Below, in pieces: positions 1 through 10,999 of a stretch of DNA of 64,000 bases. The notes beneath the pieces were generated by a model. The model was not told where the DNA came from and did not search any database. It worked only from the letters and a program-made list of their open reading frames with translations. Source of the stretch: Zygaena filipendulae (Eukaryota; Arthropoda; Insecta; Lepidoptera; Zygaenidae); the NCBI GenBank assembly GCA_907165275.2, contig OU015651.1, positions 12,112,501 through 12,176,500 of the forward strand, given 5' to 3'. Every line of letters begins with the position of its first letter. Position 1 is the first letter of the stretch. Both the position numbers and the translations under genes were made by a program.

Positions 1-105
1 CCAACTAACATTAATTTATTAAACTTGTCTGATTGCGGCAGTTTTGTTTTAAAAATCTATACTTAACTAAGTAATCATTAAAGTCGACTCTGAGTGCGGC
101 GGTGA
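1..105. mobile_element. Foldback MITE (family C), right half, cut by window edge
   Basis: This is the right arm of a palindromic element; it matches the right arm of the complete copy at 38404-38637 almost base for base, including the terminal CTCTGAGTGCGGCGG. The left arm lies outside the window. It begins about 75 nt past the hunchback stop codon, so it probably lies in or just beyond the hb 3' UTR. Confidence 0.85.
15..20 (-). promoter_or_regulatory. Candidate poly(A) signal AATAAA for hunchback
   Basis: TTTATT on the plus strand reads AATAAA on the minus strand, about 160 nt past the hb stop codon and inside the family C MITE. It is the only AATAAA downstream of hb that can be seen here; better sites may lie beyond the window edge. 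Confidence 0.3.
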
Positions 106-180
106 GTGCATGGTTTGAGTCTTTCTTTTTAGAGATAACACCACAGCTGACTAGGGATTTTGGACGGCGTCCGTAAGTAG

Positions 181-2442
181 CTAAGCGTGTTCGGCTCGAC
201 CCAAATGTATGAAGAATGCCACGCGGTCCGCGCTGCGTTCACCGCACTTATTGCACATGAAAGGGTCGTTGAATCCGTGAAAACCCATGTGGATCAAGTG
301 CATTGCCTGGTGAGTGAATGTGATCTCGCAGTGCGGGCAGCTAAACGACTCTTGGGTAACTGTTGTATTAGTAGAAGTTGAGGCTTCCGACTCAGCATCC
401 GAGGGCTCCTCACGCCTTTCCTCTTCATGTTGAAGCCGCAGCATGGAGGTTTGCAGTTTAAAAGCAGGCCCCTTCCTTCTATTCTTGGTAGTAGTTGGCG
501 TTGAAGGAGCGGGGTTCTCGACAGGCGGTGGTGTTCGATTTTCACCAGTTTTTGTGTTCGTTAGATCTAAAGCAGCTTCCAACTTTGTTTCAGCAGTGGT
601 GTTCTGTGGTCTCATCGGTGAACTTATCGGAGATCGGATAGAAGCAGGACTGGAATTATTAGAACGTTCAACAAATGTCGGCTGGTGATCCATTGCAACG
701 GGAGATTGCCGATTTTCTAAAGGTGCCTCAGATGGTCTTGGCGATATTGTCGCTTCGTAATTATTTTGCGGTGGAAATAGGAAAGCATGAGGTAGAATAG
801 GTGGTAGATACGGCAAGTTTTGAGAAAAGTGATTCGCAAATAAGGAATGAGATGGATGCATAGGTCGGGAATTATTATTATTTGTGCTCATCATATGCTC
901 CTCCAATATTTTGGAGATTGGCTTCTGTTTAGGACCGCGTCGAGTTCCGTAAACATCGATGATTGGCAACGGGTTGGGTGTGCCGTCCAAGTTTAACACC
1001 ATAGCTGGTTTGTGTTGGTACTTTCGCAGGTGCAATTTCAATGAATGACAGTATTTGGTTGCATAGTTACAATCGGCACATCTGTACTGGTAAATGTTGG
1101 AATGTGATTTAAGATGAGAATTGAGCATCGACTTGTTGACGCAAGAGTACGAGCACCGATCACAACTGAACGGTTTCGAGCCCGAGTGGTTCCTCATATG
1201 ATATTCCAAATGATGTTTGTATTCAGTTACAAAAGGACATTTTTTGCAGCATAACATCTTTTCGGGTTTTATATGTGCCCTGCTATGCTCCCAGAATTCT
1301 AGCTTTGTTACACACACAAATTCACATTGTTTACATTTGAAAGTTTTCACTTTTCCATGTGAATTGACAGCTGGTACCCTGAAGCCAGGTTCATCTTCAA
1401 AATCATCTTCGAGTCCCGAACCGTCATTAGCATCGTCACAGTCTTTTGTTCCGTTGGAGTTCCCATCGAAGCCAGAGTCGTGGAAACCTTCGAAGGTTTT
1501 TCTTTCGCGATCCCTTTCAGGGGATGAGGGCGATCGTGCTGGCGATTTTGGTGGTGTTGCATCCGCTCGTACCAAAGGTGTTGATACGTGGGCGGAGGGA
1601 AACTTAGGTGACTGATGGTCAAAACCGGGGGGCGTGAGCATACTGTACGGTATTCCGTTACGGATCGATTCTAAATGCATCGCGAGGTTTGCTTTTGCTT
1701 TGAGGTCATTAGTAGACATGTTATTGAAGAAAGTTGCTGAGTCTCCCGCGCTGCCAACACTGCCAGGAGAATTGTTGTTCGAGCCTTTATTTGAACTAGA
1801 CGGAGATGCACTTTGAAAACCCTCTGAGTAGAAGCTGCTTCGGTCGTTTGCAAAACTTCCCTCTTCGACTGGCTCCGTTTTCTACAAAAAAATTGCTTTC
1901 GTCAGGTATAAATAAAAATACTCCAAAATGTTATAAAGTGTAGTATTCAAATGAAACTTTACGTTGTTAAGTTGAATAAGCAATTCGACTCTTAGAATGA
2001 ACATAGCCGTAGGATACCTTTTGGAGATTGGATACACATTCACTAAATGTAGGTAATTTAGGTATGGCCATCTTTTTCTAGTCGTATATAAAGTAAGAAA
2101 CATATGTATAAAAGCTGTTATTATAGTTCAGAAGATTTTAGTTGAAAGTACCTACCATTGAAACCGTTAGCATTGGCAGCGATTCTATTACGAGTTTTGT
2201 ACTGAGTTTTATTTGAGTTTAGATACCACGGTAGAATTATTTCACTATATGCAAAAACTATCCAGTTCACCTACTACTTTTAATTTATATTATAATTTAG
2301 ACCAGCTAAATGCTTTGTGTATTAAGCAATGTAGGCTTACCACAGAAGCAGGAGATGGCTGCATTATGGATATCCAAGGTTGAGGATGAGGGTGACCAGA
2401 ATGCGGTGCTGGAGGCATGCTGGTAGATGCGCAGCTTAACAT
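181..2442 (-). CDS. hb: Hunchback, C2H2 zinc-finger gap transcription factor (two coding exons)
   Basis: Nuclear DNA-binding repressor/activator that patterns the embryo along the anterior-posterior axis and times neuroblast identity. Coding exons are complement(2341..2442) and complement(181..1881). The donor GTG|GTAAGC and acceptor TTTTTTTGTAG|AAAACG join in phase 0 to give 600 residues plus TAG. Residues 217-324 hold four adjacent C2H2 fingers (Cys/His at about 217-237, 246-266, 274-294 and 302-324). The Hb C-box follows at about 325-352 ([20 protein letters not shown]). Two C-terminal Ikaros-type fingers lie at about 549-569 and 577-599, ending next to the stop. The N terminus is Pro/Ser/His-rich and an acidic patch precedes finger 1. 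The finger order and C-box are diagnostic of Hunchback. The start ATG ([11 protein letters not shown]) lies 2 nt after an acceptor CCAACAG|CG, so the 5' UTR is spliced. The reading frame is intact. Confidence 0.95.
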
Positions 2443-2947
2443 CGCTGTTGGAGAAATACAAACGATTAATAAGAAGCCGTACCATTATCTATAATTAGCA
2501 TAAATGACGCCTTAGAATTCTATTATGCGTAAGGCAAAGGCAAAAAAGAAAAGAAACTCTGGACGACCTCGTGGAAATATCGTACATGATCAAGTAGGTA
2601 CATTAAACGCCTAGTACCTATAAGAATAGGTACATAATAAGAGCCTAGGCTAAAGTTATATTGCAAAACGCGTTTGTATGTGTTTAACTTTTTACGCTGT
2701 ATTCCATACATTTCTATAAAGTTATATGTAACATATTTTAAAGTTTTTTGTATTTCAAGTTTCAACCCCTAAGGTTATAAGGGTGAAAGGTGGAATAAAC
2801 CTATCGAATAAACTGAGGGGAACAGTTGTAGAATAATTGTATATAGGTATACCAACAAACCTAAGCTACGCAGTAAAATAAACATAGTATAAGTTGTGGC
2901 AGTTACTTACTAAATTTATTTTAGTTCATAGCTGTTCATAAATGAGT

Positions 2948-3180
2948 AATATTTACTACTTATAAATCCGAAAGTGAGTTTGTCCGTTTGTGTATTTGTT
3001 TGTTTGTCACACTTGCACGCCTTAATGGCTCAACCGATCACGATGAAATTTTACAGTGTACCTAGGTAGAGTTAGTTTAGTTTTACTGTGGTTTTACGTT
3101 GGCAGGAGTACAGGTCATAAGGTACTTTTTATCCCATTGACGCGGGAAATTGACGCGGGTGACACCGCGGGGAACAGTAG
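2948..3180 (-). repeat. Interspersed repeat family A, minus orientation
   Basis: It shows the family A signature in reverse: GTGAGTTTGT near the start, then GGCTCAACCGATCA, a GGTACTTTTTATCCC block, and GGTGACACCGCGGGGAACAG at the end. The copy is diverged and carries a small internal insertion. Confidence 0.75.
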
Positions 3181-3662
3181 GTAAATTAGTAAACGATGTT
3201 TTCCAGCTCAGTCATAATATATGCTACTTGCACAACTAATTAAAATGTTAAAACACGTGTTTTAATTTACGCCAAATGCGGTTGAATATTAATTTGGGCA
3301 TGTAAACAACTTTTGACTCATTTTCAACTTGTAGGATTAAAAACCTTATGAGGTACTTACAAAAGTTCCCGAGGGAAACTCAATATTGGTACGACTGAAA
3401 ACACAGGCATAATCTAGTGACGATATTATGAACTATTTTAAAAAAAATCTTTGGACATCTTTGAAGAACAGATTTTAAAAACTTGTCACAGTAGGTAAGT
3501 AAAGAAAAAAAATAATATTATTTTGAACATTTTATAAGTCCTCATCTTACTTTTTTACCGAGTAGGTACGATTATCTATATTCTATATTATATTCTTATG
3601 GAACTTACTACTATTGTTACTATTTTTTTTCTATTTGCTAATAATTATATTTACCTAATAAT

Positions 3663-3958
3663 ACTAGCTGTTCCCCGCGGTTCCACCCGCTTTAGTTTCG
3701 GAGATCCCGCGGGTATTCCGAGATAAAAGTACTTACTACCCTATATTTTTTTCTGCACCTTGACGACGAGTAGGTAGTATGCAAAATTTAGTGTAGATGT
3801 TCCGCGTTAATTTCGGAGTTTCCGTGGGAATTCCGGGATAAAAGTAATCTATACATATCTCTGTACCCCTGACAACGTGTACGCAAAACTTCGTGGTGAT
3901 TGGTTGAGCCTTATAGCTGTGAAAGCGTAACAAACAAACAAACTCACATGGACTAGCT
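3663..3958 (+). repeat. Interspersed repeat family A with internal duplication
   Basis: It starts CTAGCTGTTCCCCGCGG and ends in the CGTAACAAACAAACAAACTC block. The segment 'TTTCGGAG..CCG.GGGATTCCGGGATAAAAGTA' occurs twice, so the 5' part is duplicated. A further CTAGCTGT-led fragment follows at about 3953-4080. Confidence 0.75.
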
Positions 3959-4775
3959 GTTGCTTGCGACTACACGCCCGCTTGGTGTTTCGCTTGGTGC
4001 GTCGACGGTCGACACACAAATACCATGTATTCTTTTATCGTGCCCGACTGCGGTGAGGCTATGTTTAAACTTTAAGTACCTTATATTACTCGGGGTTAGC
4101 TATGTACTTATTGTAGGCTGTAGCTCTAAATTTTTCGATTAGTGAAAAAAAAAATTTTACCGATAGTATTATTTAACCTATTCCCTAGACCGAATTATAC
4201 AGGACGAACATTTAAAACTAATTTTATTATTAAAACGTCTGATAGATGTATCTTAAATAAACAACTCCAGGAAAATACCGATACTAAAGACGTGTACAAG
4301 AGATGTAAATAATGAATCATGATTTCAAGCAAACGATTTTAAGCGTTGACCCACGATAAGAACAACGATGTACCTACTTACCTACCTAAATATGGTCAAT
4401 GCATTTTTTGGCAATATGTATAATGTAAACAACTACGATAGTAGGTACCTAGTTATTCGGTAGTTGACCCCGTCTACTTTAAATTATTACAATATAGGTA
4501 CTTTTCTAATAATAATTATAGACTTCGTTTTAATAAAGTTTTTATTGTTTTGCCTCAACAAATGAAGAACCAAATTCTATTCAAATAGGTAGGTACGTAC
4601 TAAGTATAATATTTACGGTTCAATAACACATGGAAAGATAAAAATTGATAATTTCAACGAAAAACATAAAAAATTGTACCTTAACATTGTACCTATACGA
4701 GGTACATTGTCAATACCCAACAACATTTTATTGCATACCTACTAACTACAGCCGTTTCAGGATAAATTATATCTA

Positions 4776-4920
4776 GTATAAACCTTCCTTGAATCACTAT
4801 AGGTATCTAATGGTGAAAACCGCATGAAAATCCGTTTATTAGTTTTTGAGTTTATTGCAAGCAGACAAACAGACAGGCAGACAGACATGGCGGAGGCTTT
4901 GTTTTAGTAGACCTACTAGG
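4776..4920 (+). repeat. Family A variant ending in a GACAGACA tract
   Basis: It contains AACCGCATGAAAATCCGTTT followed by CAGACAAACAGACAGGCAGACAGACA and ATGGCGGAGG. The same arrangement recurs at about 40500-40590. Confidence 0.6.
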
Positions 4921-5152
4921 TTACAATTTTTTTTTTTTTATAATAAGTAGATAAGTAGTAAAATAGTAGTAATTTTTATTATTTCAAGTAGATTTATAAC
5001 TAGATATTAAACAATTTTTACTTCAAAAATCCACAAAATTTTAAAAATAATCAACAGGTACAGGTAGCTATTATTCTAAAAACAGCACATATCTAATAAA
5101 TACGTAAATAGGTAAACCAAATCTCCTGAATTCTGATAAAAATAAAACAAAC

Positions 5153-5320
5153 CTTTAAATTACTGCACACCAATGAATTGTAACACTACACTATTTAATA
5201 AACTAATTTATCAATTTCAAACACCTTTCTCACTGAGTCTATAATTATTTTTTTATATTATTCTTTAGAACACTTTTCGGAACGTCAGTACATTTTTGTG
5301 TGAAAGCCAAACCGCGACTG
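5153..5320 (-). other. Candidate 5' non-coding exon of hunchback
   Basis: An upstream exon is required because the hb ATG lies 2 nt after a splice acceptor. This minus-strand stretch is unique and AT-rich. It could begin at an initiator-like GCAGTC (A at about 5319) and end at AAAG|GTTTGT. The donor is weak and no TATA box is visible, so the boundaries are guesses. Confidence 0.25.
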
Positions 5321-5879
5321 CACGGTAGTTGACAGAACCGCTTTCGTAAGCCTCCTACAAAGAACTGAAAAAAAGTCCGTCAATTTTTATGGCATCGATA
5401 GCTATTGTATTTTTGTCCGAGACGCCGTTTGCGAGACAAGAACAGCGATACATTCAGATACGTCTGGCGCTTTTACACCCCCTCCCTTCAGCCTATTTTT
5501 AGTGGGTCCAATACGAAGCCAGCTACTGCGCTTGGGGAAGTTAAGCCAAGGATCGAGCTATTAAGTTATTGTTTATGCGGAATTATAATGAAAAAATATG
5601 CCTATTAATTTATTCTTGGATACGGTGACTGTTCATATCAATAGGCATGGGCACGGGCAGTGGGCACCGCTTGCATCGAGTGTTATTAAATAACATTAAC
5701 TTGTAATAGCGGGGTAATAATGATGTTTGTCTATATCCATTATACAAACACCACAATGGGTTTTTACGTTTATTCCCAAATCGGATAATTACCTAGCGGT
5801 AAGCACCTACAGTTATAAAGTAAACAATATTACAAACTCGTAGAAGATTTATTAAAAAATGTAATGACTTCTTATCGAC

Positions 5880-6020
5880 GCCAATTTTCACTCTGTGTTA
5901 GCGACGAGCGACGTTTAAAAAAGTCGTCCAATAAAAAAGCTCGCGGCGGGCGTGAGCTTTGGGGCGTCGAGCTTTTTATGTGCCGCAACCGACCAATCGC
6001 AGCAGTGGGATTAAAAAAAT
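5880..6020 (-). promoter_or_regulatory. GC-rich island upstream of hunchback, candidate promoter/enhancer
   Basis: A unique GC-rich island in AT-rich surroundings. On the minus strand it has a TATA-like CATAAAAAGC (5971-5980), which also fits the Hunchback site consensus. On the plus strand it has a CCAAT box (CCAATCGC, about 5992-5999) and GGATTA next to a seven-A tract (about 6008-6020). GGATTA is the core site of Bicoid/Otd-type homeodomains. The function is inferred from position only. Confidence 0.3.
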
Positions 6021-7616
6021 GCAATGTGATTCTTTGCTAGTTTTTTTTTGTTGATGTTGTTTGTATGAAGTATGAACCAGTAAAAAGCGCTTTTATTTTA
6101 AGCTCACGAGGGTTCCTTGCTTATGTTACGTTGCTGTGTGTGTAAAACAAAATGTACATAGGCAGGTATGTATATACATATTATTATGTACCTAAATCTG
6201 ATGTCATTCATAGTTCCATGTAGGTATTAATTGTATTGATTTTATGTCTACTTTCATGTCATTGTATTGTTTTGCAATCTGGTTACATACCTTTATAATC
6301 AAGGGAAGGTAATTGACTAACTAATTATTTAAGTGGGTACCTTTAATTAGTTTTATGTGAGGAAAAATATAATTAATTTCCTCCTCATTAGGGTTTTCTT
6401 TTATTCTCTAGTTATAGGTAGGTACGTAACCTAGTTATACTTATTCTGATGTATGTAAATATGTACATAAAAGCAAAATAAAGGTAAGTACCAAACTAAC
6501 TTAATCTAGTCGTATGGAAGCCCCATGATTAATGTGCAATTTATATCTATCTAATCTTATTCCATTTAGATAGGTAGGTACATCATATTAGGCATTGCAT
6601 GAATTTTTTTCCATTCAATTTTAAAGATATGTGACCTACTTAAACAAAACAAGAAAAAATGCATACCTAAATTAACTAAATAGAGCGTTTCTGAGTTCCA
6701 CCTTTTTTCCTTGCCGCCAAAATACAGAATGACCTCACTAGGTCGAAATTATGTCATTAATTACTCTTCTTAATCTGTGATAGAGCTGTCACAGCCGTGT
6801 TAATAACGGTCATGTGGCACTGGCAGATAAGTAACCTAAATAACCAAAAGCGAAATTGAAGTTCAACTGCAGCGTCAAGTTATTTCCAAAAAAAACAAAA
6901 AATAATCTGAACGCATCTTACCACAATGTAAAAAACTTCAGAAAAAGTAATATCCCAACAAAATCATTTTCATGTAAAAGTTGCCAAGACGAGACCATAT
7001 ACCAGCACTTTCAAAAAGTTATCAGATCTTATGTAGAGCCTAGCTTATAACTCTGCACGCCCTAACTCGACAAGGCCTAACTTCACAAACTCTACACCTT
7101 AGTCAAAATATGTGGCTTGGCCATTTCGCTACATTCAGCGTAAGGGGAAAAACAGATTTCTTATCTGTAAGTAGTTTTTTTTTGCCTTCCCTGAAACAGG
7201 TAAATTTTTCCAAAAAATAAAAGTGAGTAGTCACGAGTATGCTTTTCTCGAGCCCTATTTTTGAAATATTTACCCCATTTCTAATTATGAATTTCATGCA
7301 AGTAGGTACACCATTCATTGTTTATTAAGAGGAAGTCAGTTTGTTTATTTGAATTCTGTTTCGATCATCGATCTAACTAGTTGAAATAAGCCCATTAAAC
7401 TTATTATCAAAGTAGGTAGGTATAATGTGACACTAACACCTTTGATAACAATTAAAAAACGCAGATCAACGATGTTTTACATTCTGTTTGTTATCATAAA
7501 ATAGGGAAAACCACTGTCGGTGCCTACTTTGTTATCTAATAGGTATGCTATGCATCATCCGATATAGTTATATAGTATATAGTTTTACCTACCCAGATTC
7601 ACTGTTGCATATCTAC
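6021..7616. other. Intergenic, no gene seen
   Basis: AT-rich DNA with many TACCTA/TAGGTA motifs. The open frames are short and have no coding character. No recognisable repeat is seen. Confidence 0.5.
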
Positions 7617-7620
7617 AATA

Positions 7621-7942
7621 GGGATGTGGACTACTTTTGAAAATCAAAATTCTAATTAGTCCGTCAGTTAGAAAATAAAAAACAATAGACACCTATTTTT
7701 TGCTTTTTTAAATAAATTAAAATATACAGAGATAAAGCGCATTCAAGTTTAGGATGAGGAGGTCGTGACGTCACTAACCGCAAAACCGCCATACAAACTG
7801 TCAGAATAGTGACGTCACGCGAAATTTCAACTCAATATATCGCCGTTATTTTTTGATTACGTAAAAAAAGAAAAAATACGTGTCCAATATTTTTTAATAA
7901 TCTACAAGACGGACTAAAAAATAAAAATTAGTCAACATGCCC
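7621..7942. mobile_element. MITE family B, full-length copy
   Basis: The termini are imperfect inverted repeats: GGGATGTGGACTAC at the left and GTCAACATGCCC at the right. Inside them are AGTCCGTC, and AATACGTGTC with A-tracts, in inverted arrangement. The centre holds TGACGTCAC-type motifs on both sides. It is nearly identical in reverse to the copy at 22883-23207. It has no coding capacity. Confidence 0.85.
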
Positions 7943-8226
7943 ATTATCATTCCAAAAAATGGCATCGAAACGTATTGTCTCAAATGGTTGGATAAACGCA
8001 AATAATACTTATACCTTTATGACATAAAGCTTTATTTTTAACTGTAAATACCTACTTATTAATCAAAAGAACACAGAAGTAGAGTTTTCACAGATTTCGA
8101 TTTTTAAGGACGTTATTACATCGCTTATGTATATCTTGGAAAGATCAATCATCAAACATCAAACAGACTAGGATTCATCGTTTGTAGAGTTTTTGAAATT
8201 TTGTACAAAGCTTCCTTTCATTATGT

Positions 8227-8447
8227 GCTAGCTGTTCCCCGTGGTTTCATCCGCGGTGATTTCGGAGTTCCCGCGGTAATTCTGGGTTTCAATATAGCCT
8301 ATGTTACTCAGGGACATTATATTATCTGTGTCAGGGATAATGTAGCATTCTAATGATGATAGAATTTTTGATAGTTTATAGTTTTTGAGTTTAATCGTAA
8401 AAAAAAAACACAAAATCAAATCTTTCCTTTTATAATATTAGTAGATA
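8227..8447 (+). repeat. Interspersed repeat family A
   Basis: It begins TGCTAGCTGTTCCCCGTGG and ends CCTTTTATAATATTAGTAG. The middle differs from most copies (AATATAGCCTATGTTACTCAG block); the same variant occurs at 55428-55610. Confidence 0.8.
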
Positions 8448-8489
8448 AAGATAATACCTACTTATAGGCAAGCAGTAATAAAAAGGTAA

Positions 8490-8760
8490 AAGATATCCGC
8501 GCGAGCTGATCGCTCGCGATCACCGTCCAACTCATCCCACCTGAGTTTGGCTGACGAAGCCTTTAGATGGCATTTACAGGTGCCTTCCGACCATCCCTAG
8601 TTCCCTGTTCGTTGTGGCGAACAGCGCAGGATTGCCCCTTGCACAGTGCCAGAAGCCAACGCGGGGCCTGTAGCAAAGGTCTGTAGCAAAGGCCTGTAGC
8701 GTTGATGCACGGGGCCCCCAAATACGCGGTGACTCTTGCTACGTGGATATATAGGTAGGT
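8490..8760. other. GC-rich tract with a short tandem duplication
   Basis: Near 8667-8705 the unit GGTCTGTAGCAAAGG / GGCCTGTAGC is repeated imperfectly in tandem. GTTCG..CGAAC forms a small inverted repeat near 8606-8622. No family is recognised; it may be a fragment of a retroelement. Confidence 0.35.
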
Positions 8761-9051
8761 ATATACGTATAGGTACGAGTCAATATTATACGTTGTTTCA
8801 TTACAACGTAACAATAGGTAAGTATATATTATATACTCGGTATGTGATAAAAATATTTCCTCCTAATTGTTAAGCAAACAAAACATTAAGATAAGAGTTA
8901 GTTAAAAAACCCGGCCAAGTGCGCGTTCACGCACGGACGAGGGCACCGTACCGCTTCGGCAGCTATCGAAATTAGTAATTAGTTTCGAATATGGGTTTCG
9001 AAGGCGGATTTTTAATCATAGTTTAAAATATAGAGTCTCTTTTTTCTGTAA

Positions 9052-9238
9052 CTAGCTGTTCCCCGCGTTAATTTCGGAGTTCCCGCGTATATTTCGAGAT
9101 AAAAAGTGCTCTATGTCCTTTTTTGTACCCCTGACCACGCGTACGCAAAAATTCATGATGATCGGTTGAGCCGTTAAAGCGTGAAAGCCTAACAATCAAA
9201 TGAACTCACTTTCACATTTATATTAGTAGGTACTTACG
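9052..9238 (+). repeat. Interspersed repeat family A
   Basis: It runs from ACTAGCTGTTCCCCGCG to the CACATTTATATTAGTAGG end. The TTTCACCCGCGG part of the head is deleted. Confidence 0.8.
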
Positions 9239-9944
9239 GATTTAACTCTTTTTAACCCCCCACTATAAGGTGGGTGTAGGTCCTTTCTAACTTGATCGTT
9301 GGCAGACTCATATCGCTTACCAGAAACCTTATCATTCTTCATACCCAACCATACATTTATGATTAAATCAAGAGGAAATTTTAGTCATATTAACTACAAG
9401 TACAGACTTATTACGCACATATTTGACCTAAAAGTAGTACTACAATGTGACCTTTTAAGAATGTGACAACAAAACGCTAAGTGTGTTTGTCATTAAAAAG
9501 CATTCTGATACTTAGATACATAAATGTAAATAAAATCAAAACCTTTGCCAAATATTGAGATAAGAAGAATAAGAAGAAGAGAAATAATATTGGAATATAT
9601 ATTGGAAATTTATTGAGGTCAGGTCCTATTTATAACAGTTTTATGTAAAATTTTGTCTGTTATAATAATCTTCGGAATGGCTGAACGGGTTTAAGACATG
9701 GGGTACCCATTTTTGCCCATAAAAAAATGTATATATTCACGCAAGTGAAACCGCAGGAATCAGTTAGTCTTTAAATCATAAATTTTAAACTACACCCGTC
9801 AGTAGGTACGTGTCTACTATTTTAAGGAAAACAATAATTTAATTTAAAAATATTATCATTATTTATTTATATATATATTATTAGCAGAACCCGAAACAAT
9901 GATTTTCACATTTTCTTTCGGTTTGTTTGTTGACGTGCATTTAC

Positions 9945-10180
9945 GGCCGCACTCAGTCATTTTAATGATTGATTAGGTACCTACCTACTTAATTTTAAGA
10001 AAGATTTTAAAAACAAAACTTAACAATCAATAAATTAATGTAAAACGGCATTTAACTATTTGACTTAAATAGTCAAATGCCAATTAAATTATTTTAATGA
10101 ACGTCTCTGATTGCGGCAATTTTGTTTTAAAAACTTTACTTAAAATTAAGTAATCATTAAAACGACTCTGAGTGCCGCCG
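9945..10180. mobile_element. Foldback MITE family C, diverged copy
   Basis: Left end GGCCGCACTCA and right end CTCTGAGTGCCGCC are inverted. The arms share the TAAGTAATCATTAAAACGACTC block, and the centre is AT-rich and palindromic (ATTTGACTTAAATAGTCAAAT). Confidence 0.85.
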
Positions 10181-10328
10181 TTAGATAATTGAAGTGACAG
10201 TGGCAAAAGCCTACCTACTCTCGAAGAAAGACTCAATTCCGCTCATATAAAAAAAAATTGTTATCAAGGCATAATTTAGAAGTGGAAAATTTTTGTGTAC
10301 CGCGTGAGTATAGAATAGGGTAGGTTGC

Positions 10329-10599
10329 GGGATGTGAAAATCAAAATTCTATCTCGTCCGTCAGTTAGATAATAATAAAATAACAGACACGAATTTTTTG
10401 CCTTTTCAAATTATTAACAAAATACTAAGATAAACCGCATTAAAGTTTAGAAGGGGGGGGGGGGGGGGGGGGGGGGGCTCTTGACATCATAACGTGCTTT
10501 TTCATTACCTAAGCTACGTTATAAATTAAAATATACGTGTCCAATATTTTTTATTAATCTACAAGACGGACTAAAACCTAAAATTTGGTTGACAAGCCC
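10329..10599. mobile_element. MITE family B, copy with a central poly-G run
   Basis: Both B-family ends are present: AATTCTATCTCGTCCGTCAG on the left, CTACAAGACGGACTAAAACC on the right. The centre is shortened and replaced in part by a 25-nt G tract. Confidence 0.8.
10453..10477 (+). repeat. Homopolymer of 25 G
   Basis: Twenty-five consecutive G residues, in a position where other family B copies read AGGATGAGGAGG. The length may be unreliable because assemblers and polymerases slip on such runs. Confidence 0.9.
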
Positions 10600-10999
10600 A
10601 TTGGCTCTCTAGACGCGAGTGGAGCTGCGGGCAAGCAACAACACAGTCATTTTATTATTTACTCAATAAATACAAATTGTACTATCTACATTCATAGAAT
10701 GCTATCTTCGGTAATTACCCACACGAAACATTATATTTTTATAGTTTTTTCCTGTCTTATCGAATAAAAAACATAATATTGTGGCGTTAAAGTACGTGGC
10801 AGTCAAATTTTATATTTAGTCCGTTTACAACCGTCGGCATGCATACTAGGTATAATATTTTATCCTTACTGATATGATAAATGCGAAAGTGAGTTTGTTT
10901 GTTTGTTTTAAGGTTAATCAATCCTGTCTCCGACAAGGACCAAAAGCCTCTATAGGGCCAAGTTTGGTTGGAGTATTAAAAATCCCATACATTTTGTTG

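Larger units (their letters stand above)
2445..5152 (-). other. Probable first intron / upstream region of hunchback
   Basis: No coding signal is seen. The stretch is AT-rich and contains several decayed family A repeats (listed separately). If the 5' exon proposed at 5153-5320 is right, this is hb intron 1. Confidence 0.4.

Noticed and set aside
187..688. Plus-strand open frames opposite hunchback
   Set aside because: They are antisense shadows of the hb coding exon, whose zinc-finger pattern is unmistakable on the minus strand.
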